Shown here piece by piece: positions 1 through 3,900 of a stretch of 5,207 nucleotides of DNA; the first letter of the stretch is position 1, and each line of letters opens with the position of its first letter. The position numbers were made by a program, and so were the translations under genes. The notes below the pieces were generated by a model, which searched no databases, was not told the DNA's origin, and was given only the letters and a program-made list of their open reading frames with translations. Source of the DNA: Chloroflexota bacterium (GTDB taxonomy: Bacteria; Chloroflexota; Anaerolineae; J102); assembly GCA_003353825.1 (NCBI GenBank), contig PIVW01000415.1:1-5207 (forward strand), given 5' to 3'.

Positions 1-229
1 TTGCCAGGGGCGGACTCGACGACCGCTCGGGTGTCGGGATAAGGCTCTCCGCGACGGAATTTGTGAGCAGGTAATTGCCCGAAACAGAATCAAAAGTGAC
101 CCAGTCGGGTTGATTGGTAAAAGAGACACTCGCATTCGTGACTGAGGTGACGTAGTCAATGCCGTGGACTGGAGTGTCCCACCCTGGTTGATGTTCCTCG
201 ATTATGAGGTTACACTCCGACCTGTTCAC
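1..229 (-). CDS. Possible partial CDS, Ig/cadherin-like fragment, running off the left edge
   Basis: Read on the minus strand, this stretch is free of stop codons for 76 codons, from a possible GTG at 229 to the window edge; a TAG lies just upstream at 235-233. The translation contains GIDYVTSVTNASVSFTN and then QPDWVTFDSVSGNYLL. The W-V-T-F-D-x-x-S-G pattern is like the core of putative Ig or cadherin-like repeats (He_PIG type), in which PxWLxFDxxTGxxxG is typical of large surface proteins. No Shine-Dalgarno is visible before the GTG, so this could be the 5' end of a gene, or a fragment whose upstream part was lost. It overlaps the longest possible 5' extension of the plus-strand gene at 278, and is one reason for giving that gene a shorter start. 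The family call is inferred from one short motif and is weak. Confidence 0.3.
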   Translation of the reverse strand, partial: MNRSECNLIIEEHQPGWDTPVHGIDYVTSVTNASVSFTNQPDWVTFDSVSGNYLLTNSVAESLIPTPERSSSPPLA

Positions 230-277
230 AATCTAACTATTCAACATCGCTCATTTCGCCTGGAGAGCAAATCGGAC

Positions 278-736
278 GTGCCTCAACCTCAATCTGCCGA
301 TACTATCCAAACACTTCTTCAGCTACTTGACCAAAACTTGCAGAGCATCTGGCAAGGTGACATAGAAACCTACAAAGGAACAACCGCATCCGATGTCTCG
401 TTCTACGAGTGGTATATCTCGCCACAAAGAATCGACGGTATCGACTTTCATTTGCGCGAACTCGCTGTGCATGCTCAGGTGATGGCTGGTGATAGCGGGT
501 CTCGCATCGAACATGAAGTGTTACAGCCTCGCCTCCAACTTTATGGCCGAACGGCGATTATCACCTACACATTGCTGCTGCGCATAGTCGGGGAAGGACA
601 GGTTAACCACCGATCGCACAATGAAACCCGTGTATTCCACGATTTCGGTGATGACAACGATCCGGTGTGGAAACTCGTACATTGTCACAAATCGCCCATC
701 GCTACAGACAAAAGCCTCTCTTCACTGAGAAGTTGA
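278..736 (+). CDS. SnoaL-like / CaMKII-association-domain protein (NTF2-like fold)
   Basis: A small soluble protein of 152 residues from the GTG at 278. The pattern matches the bacterial relatives of the calcium/calmodulin-dependent kinase II association domain (NTF2-like cone fold). An N-terminal helix with LLQLLDQNLQSIWQGD (about residues 13-28) leads to ETYKGTTASDVSFYEW (30-45) and the G-x-DFH turn (54-58). Strands RLQLYGRTAIITYTLLLR (85-102) follow, then the hallmark ending NETRVFHD...WKLVHCHKSP (115-140). In this family the end usually reads ETRVW...W.VHFHRS. Members are often dimers or higher oligomers, and many have no known substrate, so no reaction can be assigned. Start choice: GTG 278 has GGAGAG at 262-267 and leaves the domain near the N-terminus, as is usual. 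Longer in-frame starts exist at GTG 164, TTG 188 and ATG 191, but the added sequence does not look like the family and is antisense to another open frame. It converges on the phosphatase gene with a 5-base gap. Confidence 0.8.
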   Translation: MPQPQSADTIQTLLQLLDQNLQSIWQGDIETYKGTTASDVSFYEWYISPQRIDGIDFHLRELAVHAQVMAGDSGSRIEHEVLQPRLQLYGRTAIITYTLLLRIVGEGQVNHRSHNETRVFHDFGDDNDPVWKLVHCHKSPIATDKSLSSLRS

Positions 737-741
737 CATAA

Positions 742-1227
742 CTACTCGGTTGCCAGATCGTGTTGCTTGATGTGCTCAAGCAAACCTTCGGCAGCAATTT
801 GAATCATGTCGAGCACGTTCTCGAAGCCGTTGGAACCACCATAATAAGGGTCGGGAACATCATACAGCCCGAGTTTAGGCGCGTAATTGAGAAACAGTTG
901 CAGCTTGGCGTTTGAATGCGGGCACATGCGTTGCAGGCTGTGCAAATTCGACCCATCCATGGCGAGGGCATAGTCGAATTCGTCGCAATCGGAGCGATAA
1001 CATTGGCGAGAGCGCTGACGACTCAGATCCAATCCCCGCTTTCTAGCCGCCCGTTGTGCTCGACGATCTGGCGAATCACCCACATGGTAGGCTGATGTCC
1101 CCGCAGACTCCACCAATATCTGATCCGAGAGCCCCTCGATCTCAACCAGGCGTTCGAACACCCCTTGTGCAGTAGGGGAGCGACAGATATTACCCAAACA
1201 GACGAAGAGAACTTTTACTGTAGACAT
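742..1227 (-). CDS. Low-molecular-weight protein-tyrosine phosphatase
   Basis: A cytoplasmic phosphatase of 161 residues that removes phosphate from phosphotyrosine in proteins through a cysteinyl-phosphate intermediate. The P-loop CX5R(S) is present as CLGNICRSP near the N-terminus, with nucleophile Cys10 and Arg16. The general-acid motif is DPYYGG, with Asp126 followed by the paired tyrosines that commonly line the active-site rim. ESAGTSAYHVGDSPDRRA (about 40-57) and DYALAMDGSN (85-94) are further family-typical segments, and the length is normal. The ATG at 1227 puts the P-loop nine residues in, as is usual. An in-frame ATG at 1254 would add nine residues, but it lies in a 6-bp inverted repeat (GCATTC/GAATGC, 1251-1269). 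Neither start has a good Shine-Dalgarno. The gene follows ferritin on the same strand after 73 bases with no visible terminator, so cotranscription is possible. Related enzymes in some bacteria are arsenate reductases, but nothing here points to arsenic. Some relatives act with tyrosine kinases on polysaccharide export; no such partner is in the window. Confidence 0.93.
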   Translation of the reverse strand: MSTVKVLFVCLGNICRSPTAQGVFERLVEIEGLSDQILVESAGTSAYHVGDSPDRRAQRAARKRGLDLSRQRSRQCYRSDCDEFDYALAMDGSNLHSLQRMCPHSNAKLQLFLNYAPKLGLYDVPDPYYGGSNGFENVLDMIQIAAEGLLEHIKQHDLATE

Positions 1228-1300
1228 AATATTCTGACCATGAATAGAGCGCATTCAAGTGTCGAATGCACCCCTGTATGGTAGATGGGTCGAGATATTG

Positions 1301-1807
1301 CTATACTTCTTCGGCTCCAGCCTGCCGGGCAGCCATCTCTCTGTCCATCATTAGAATGCCTGGCGCGAAATCACCCAACATGTTCAACTGATCGACAGCA
1401 TCTCCGGCACTCTTTTCTTCTTCGACTTGTTCTTGGATGTACCATTGCAACAGTACCTGGGTGGGGTAATCATCCTCTGCCATAGCCACATCATACAAGG
1501 CATTGATCAGGCCCGTGACCTTTTGCTCATGTGCCAATGCCCGCTCGAATACATCGAGTGCCGATTCAAATTCAATAGGAGGGGCAGCAATCGTTTTAAG
1601 TTCGATGGCGCCCCCTCGATCCACCATGAAATCGAAGAGTTTCATAGCATGAAATTGCTCTTCGTCGTTTTGTAGGCGCATCCAATGGGCAAAGCCTGGA
1701 AGGTTCTGACTTTCTAGATAAGCTGACATCGAAAGGTAGATATAAGCGGAGTGCAATTCCGCATTGATTTGTTCGTTGATAGCTCGCTGCAATTTCTGGC
1801 TAAACAT
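1301..1807 (-). CDS. ftnA: Bacterial non-haem ferritin (FtnA type)
   Basis: Ferritin subunit of 168 residues. Subunits of this family assemble into a 24-mer shell that oxidises Fe(II) and stores it as ferric mineral in the cytoplasm, limiting iron-driven oxidative damage. The four-helix bundle is complete. Counted from the second ATG, the ferroxidase residues fall at the same positions as in E. coli FtnA: Glu17 (NAELHSAYIYL), Glu50 and His53 (NDEEQFHAMK), Glu94 (AHEQKV), then Gln127 and Glu130 (IQEQVEEEKSA). No haem-ligand methionine of the bacterioferritin kind stands out at the expected place. Two adjacent ATGs occur at 1810 and 1807. AAGGAG (1819-1814) is 6 bases from the second and only 3 from the first, so the start is set at 1807. 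A strong sigma70-like promoter lies about 80 bases upstream of the start. The gene is divergent from the unknown gene at 2063 and may be cotranscribed with the downstream phosphatase. Confidence 0.95.
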   Translation of the reverse strand: MFSQKLQRAINEQINAELHSAYIYLSMSAYLESQNLPGFAHWMRLQNDEEQFHAMKLFDFMVDRGGAIELKTIAAPPIEFESALDVFERALAHEQKVTGLINALYDVAMAEDDYPTQVLLQWYIQEQVEEEKSAGDAVDQLNMLGDFAPGILMMDREMAARQAGAEEV

Positions 1808-1813
1808 CATGAA

Positions 1814-1819
1814 CTCCTT
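1814..1819 (-). promoter_or_regulatory. Ribosome binding site of ferritin
   Basis: AAGGAG on the minus strand. Its spacing is 6 bases to the ATG at 1807 and 3 bases to the ATG at 1810, which favours the second ATG as the start. Confidence 0.8.
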
Positions 1820-1887
1820 GCATAACTGCGAATCAAGAATCGAAACTATTGCTTGACTATTCTACTGCTTCGCTACAACCTGCCTGT

Positions 1888-1916
1888 ATTCTAGCTCGAC
1901 CGTATGGTGCTGTCAA
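1888..1916 (-). promoter_or_regulatory. Sigma70-type promoter of ferritin
   Basis: On the minus strand a perfect -35 TTGACA (1916-1911) is followed by a 17-base spacer and a -10 TAGAAT (1893-1888) that matches five of six consensus bases. Transcription would begin near 1881 and leave a leader of about 74 bases ahead of the ferritin ATG. No Fur box (the 19-bp AT-rich dyad) was recognised over it. The leader itself holds an imperfect dyad, GAAT(AGT)CAAG / CTTGATTC, at 1862-1830. Confidence 0.75.
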
Positions 1917-1931
1917 TTTACTTCTGAAACC

Positions 1932-1969
1932 TTTGCAATACAAACCATGACGTGTCGCGCTATTGCAAA
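1932..1969. promoter_or_regulatory. Candidate operator dyad between divergent promoters
   Basis: TTTGCAATA (1932-1940) is repeated as its exact reverse complement TATTGCAAA (1961-1969), giving a 9-bp inverted repeat with a 20-base gap. Each arm contains the self-complementary hexamer TTGCAA, and the two hexamer centres are exactly 30 bp apart, close to three helical turns. The element lies upstream of the ferritin -35, and its right arm overlaps the candidate -35 of the gene at 2063. Binding by a regulator is inference; the protein is unknown. Confidence 0.35.
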
Positions 1970-1991
1970 AACAGAGGTCTGCTGTTAGACT
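1963..1991 (+). promoter_or_regulatory. Candidate promoter of the unknown gene at 2063
   Basis: TTGCAA (1963-1968), a 17-base spacer, then TAGACT (1986-1991); each hexamer matches four of six consensus bases. The predicted start near 1998 coincides with the base of the leader hairpin at 1997-2024, which gives some added support. It is a weak match on sequence alone. Confidence 0.35.
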
Positions 1992-1996
1992 GAACG

Positions 1997-2024
1997 TTAG
2001 ATTTTGCAGTGACGCAACATCTAA
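1997..2024 (+). promoter_or_regulatory. Leader hairpin / dyad upstream of the unknown gene
   Basis: Two 11-base arms, TTAGATTTTGC (1997-2007) and GCAACATCTAA (2014-2024), pair at ten of eleven positions (one T-C mismatch) around a 6-base loop, AGTGAC. No U tract follows, so it is not an intrinsic terminator. It lies 25 bases ahead of the Shine-Dalgarno and would form at or near the 5' end of the mRNA if the candidate promoter is right. It could stabilise the transcript, or act as a DNA operator. Confidence 0.45.
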
Positions 2025-2049
2025 TTTGGTAACGAAGCCAAACCAACAT

Positions 2050-2054
2050 GGAGG
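2050..2054 (+). promoter_or_regulatory. Ribosome binding site deciding a TTG start
   Basis: GGAGG begins at the last base of the ATG at 2048-2050 and sits 8 bases before a TTG at 2063. The ATG itself has no Shine-Dalgarno in the bases before it, so the TTG is the better-supported start. Confidence 0.65.
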
Positions 2055-2062
2055 TTGATATC

Positions 2063-2419
2063 TTGGAAATCCCAGCAGCCTTACTCAGACGATTCTATGT
2101 AGACGGAAGTCTTCTCAATACTGAGGGAGGATTTGAGTTTCAACTCATAAATAGGGTAGCGCCTACGACGATTGTTTCGCTGGGACCGGTTGAAATAGAT
2201 GGCGAACCCCATGCTGCAGATGATGTCACCATCACTGCCAGCAGGCTTCGCATCGCCAGCCAGGTCGACAGCCAATCACCTCTTTTTTTTCCCATGGGAA
2301 GGAAGGTGACGATAAACGTAAAAAGTGACAACAAGCTGAACGGAAAACATGAGTTACTTGTTCATGCCCTCACCAAAGAAGTCGGTGCTGTCGTTATCGG
2401 AGTGACCGCTTGCCTTTAG
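2063..2419 (+). CDS. Conserved-looking small protein of unknown function, probable beta-sandwich
   Basis: A soluble protein of 118 residues from the TTG at 2063; an ATG at 2048 would give 123. I do not recognise a named family with confidence. The start MEIPAALLRRFYVDGSLLNTEGGFEFQL is followed by INRVAPTTIVSLGPVEIDGE. This has the look of short proteins built as N-terminal helix, GSL-x-N-x-x-x-GF-x-F, then alternating strands with a conserved AP-T and DG turn, and I have a faint memory of similar proteins in archaea and bacteria. The rest alternates short hydrophobic strands (DVTITASRLRIAS, KVTINVKSD, HELLVHALTK) and ends in GAVVIGVTACL, consistent with an all-beta domain. There is no signal peptide, membrane segment or metal-binding cluster, and only one Cys (117). 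A run of eight T (2283-2290) adjoins a 12-bp palindrome TTCCCATGGGAA (2289-2300) inside the frame. It is monocistronic, divergent from ferritin, and ended by its own terminator. Confidence 0.75.
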   Translation: MEIPAALLRRFYVDGSLLNTEGGFEFQLINRVAPTTIVSLGPVEIDGEPHAADDVTITASRLRIASQVDSQSPLFFPMGRKVTINVKSDNKLNGKHELLVHALTKEVGAVVIGVTACL

Positions 2420-2442
2420 CCAGGACACTCCCCCAGTAGCAT

Positions 2443-2481
2443 AACACCCCCATGATGGATCCACTGTCATGGGGATGTTTT
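2443..2481 (+). terminator. Intrinsic terminator after the unknown gene
   Basis: Arms AACACCCCCATGA (2443-2455) and TCATGGGGATGTT (2467-2479) pair at twelve of thirteen positions around an 11-base loop. The right arm runs into TTTTAT (2478-2483), a short U tract. It starts 24 bases after the TAG of the 2063 gene. The loop contains the palindrome TGGATCCA. Confidence 0.8.
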
Positions 2482-2529
2482 ATGCAGATTCTGTTACGGC
2501 TATACAAAGACGTTAGACTGTGCTATTTA

Positions 2530-2649
2530 TTAACAGCCAACAACTCTATTTCCCTGTTCTAGCAGCTTGTCGTAAAAGTCATCAAGACACAGATTTACAA
2601 AAGATAATTCTTGGGCCCACCGTGAAAACTCGTGTGCACCCGCCTTCAT
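2530..2649 (-). pseudogene. Small coding-like frame, possible eroded transposase N-terminus
   Basis: On the minus strand an ATG at 2649 opens a 39-residue frame ending in TAA at 2530 (a second TAA follows one base earlier in the next frame). Its translation reads MKAGAHEFSRWAQELSFVN and continues LCLDDFYDKLLEQGNRVVGC. The composition looks protein-like. The EF-x-RWAQE ... L-x-D ... LLEQGNR arrangement recalls the N-terminal DNA-binding segment of IS4/Tn5-type transposases, where WAEQEFGxAxLGDxRxxxRL is common. The match is loose. There is no convincing Shine-Dalgarno. About 40 bases upstream on the same strand, CTGTCGGAGAAGTCGC (2687-2672) could be a relic of an element end, but I found no partner repeat. 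It may instead be a chance frame or a genuine microprotein. Confidence 0.3.
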
Positions 2650-2714
2650 CCGTGTTCAAAAAGCCTTGAGAGCGACTTCTCCGACAGCCTCCTAGAAACC
2701 TAGTCTATCATATC

Positions 2715-2720
2715 GGAGGA
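2715..2720 (+). promoter_or_regulatory. Ribosome binding site of alanine dehydrogenase
   Basis: GGAGGA, six bases ahead of the ATG at 2727. This is a textbook spacing and fixes the start. Confidence 0.85.
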
Positions 2721-2726
2721 TCAACG

Positions 2727-3836
2727 ATGATCATTGGCGTACCAAACGAAACCAAAGACAATGAATACAGGATTGCCATGACACCTGGTGGTGTCAAACA
2801 GCTTACCGACGCCGGACATAGCGTATTAGTAGAATCAAAATCAGGTCATGGGAGTGGTTTTGATGATGACGAGTTCAAACGGACCGGGGCCACAATCGTC
2901 TCCACTGCTGCCGATGCCTGGTCGGCGGAACTAGTTGTCAAAGTTAAAGAGCCTCAACACAGTGAATACCCCTTTCTTCACAAAGACCTCGTGCTCTTCA
3001 CCTACCTGCACCTTGCCGCCGACCAGGACCTTACTCGTTCAATGATCGATAGTGGTGTCACCGGGATCGCTTACGAGACCGTCGAGTTGGCAAACGGCCA
3101 GTTGCCGTTACTCACACCCATGAGTGAGGTGGCCGGGCGCATGTCCATCCAGGTTGGATCACATTTCTTAGAGCGAATGAATGGTGGTCGAGGCAAGCTA
3201 CTGGGGGGGGTTCCGGGCGTACGTGCTGCTGATGTGATCGTCATTGGCGGAGGTGTTGTGGGCACCAACGCCGCTCAGATGGCCCTGGGCCTGGGCGCAA
3301 ATGTAGTCATTATTGATATTAATCTGGATCGGTTGCGCTATTTGAGCGAAGTGCTGCCAGGGCGCCTCACCACTTTAAGCGCTAATCCCCTGACCATCGC
3401 CGAAGCGACAAAGCGTGCCGATCTCCTCATTGGCGCAGTTCTGGTTAAAGGCGCCAAAGCACCCAGATTAGTCACCAGGGAGATGATCGCCACCATGAAT
3501 CCGGGCAGTGTCGTTGTAGATGTGGCCGTGGACCAGGGTGGATGTATCGAGACTTCCCGTCTCACGTCGCACTCGCAACCCACCTTCGAGATAGATGGCG
3601 TCGTGCACTATTGCGTGTCCAACATGCCGGGCGCCGTTCCACGCACCAGCACATATGCCCTTAGTAATGCCACCTTGCCCTACGTAGCCAAACTTGCCAA
3701 CATGGGTGTGAGGAAGGCGATTCGCACAGACACGACCCTGGCGCCAGGTGTCAATGTTTTCCAGGGAGAGATCGTCTACCCTGCGGTAGCTGAGGCGTTT
3801 TCTTTGCCCTATACCCCGCTCATGTCTTTGTTATAA
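2727..3836 (+). CDS. ald: Alanine dehydrogenase
   Basis: NAD-dependent L-alanine dehydrogenase of 369 residues, the usual length. It interconverts L-alanine with pyruvate, ammonia and NADH in the cytoplasm, linking carbon and nitrogen supply. The N-terminal catalytic part begins MIIGVPNETKDNEYRIAMTP with Arg15. Lys74 (VKVKEP) and His95 (TYLHLA) match the substrate-binding lysine and catalytic histidine known from M. tuberculosis Ald (Lys75, His96), and Asp269 (VAVDQGG) matches its Asp270. The dinucleotide fold shows GGGVVGTNAA (174-183), and Asp197 closes the second strand, which favours NAD over NADP. The segments LTPMSEVAGRMSIQVG (129-144) and SNMPGAVPRTSTYAL (near 300) are also typical. 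The related transhydrogenase alpha subunit is unlikely, because the protein has the full Ald C-terminus and no transmembrane part. A G8 run at 3203-3210 lies in the conserved LLGGVPG codons, with the frame intact. It appears monocistronic and converges on htpG. Confidence 0.97.
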   Translation: MIIGVPNETKDNEYRIAMTPGGVKQLTDAGHSVLVESKSGHGSGFDDDEFKRTGATIVSTAADAWSAELVVKVKEPQHSEYPFLHKDLVLFTYLHLAADQDLTRSMIDSGVTGIAYETVELANGQLPLLTPMSEVAGRMSIQVGSHFLERMNGGRGKLLGGVPGVRAADVIVIGGGVVGTNAAQMALGLGANVVIIDINLDRLRYLSEVLPGRLTTLSANPLTIAEATKRADLLIGAVLVKGAKAPRLVTREMIATMNPGSVVVDVAVDQGGCIETSRLTSHSQPTFEIDGVVHYCVSNMPGAVPRTSTYALSNATLPYVAKLANMGVRKAIRTDTTLAPGVNVFQGEIVYPAVAEAFSLPYTPLMSLL

Positions 3837-3844
3837 ATCATGTA

Positions 3845-3887
3845 CCGCGACATTCATGTCACTGCAAAGTCCTCATGAATGTCGCGG
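3845..3887. terminator. Perfect 14-bp hairpin between convergent ald and htpG
   Basis: CCGCGACATTCATG (3845-3858) is repeated as its exact reverse complement at 3874-3887, around a 15-base loop. It starts eight bases after the end of ald and ends 13 bases before the end of htpG, so it probably stops transcription from both sides. No run of T follows in either direction, so it is not a classical U-tract terminator. Confidence 0.6.
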
Positions 3888-3900
3888 CGAGACATAATGC

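Larger units (their letters stand above)
2482..2726. other. Intergenic region upstream of alanine dehydrogenase
   Basis: 245 bases between the terminator and the alanine dehydrogenase start. Apart from the minus-strand coding-like frame at 2530-2649, I see no RNA gene or strong promoter. GATAAT at 2603-2608 is a possible -10 but lacks a recognisable -35 at 17 bases. CCTAGAAACCTAG near 2690-2703 is a short repeat of unclear meaning. Confidence 0.4.

Noticed and set aside
1228..1254. ATG at 1254 as the phosphatase start
   Set aside because: It adds nine residues not typical of the family, lies in a small inverted repeat, and has no well-spaced Shine-Dalgarno. It cannot be fully excluded.
1251..1269. 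GCATTC/GAATGC inverted repeat between ferritin and phosphatase as a terminator
   Set aside because: The stem is only 6 bp, is not GC-rich and has no T run after it in the direction of transcription.
1285..1675. Plus-strand frames lying across the ferritin gene
   Set aside because: They are antisense to a complete ferritin with every ferroxidase residue in place, have no family-like sequence, and lack convincing ribosome binding sites.
2456..2463. TGGATCCA palindrome as a separate regulatory site
   Set aside because: It is the loop of the terminator hairpin and needs no further explanation.
1984..2520. GTTAGACTG found at both 1984-1992 and 2512-2520
   Set aside because: A shared 9-mer is expected by chance among the many pairs in a 5-kb window, and the two contexts share no other promoter-like features.
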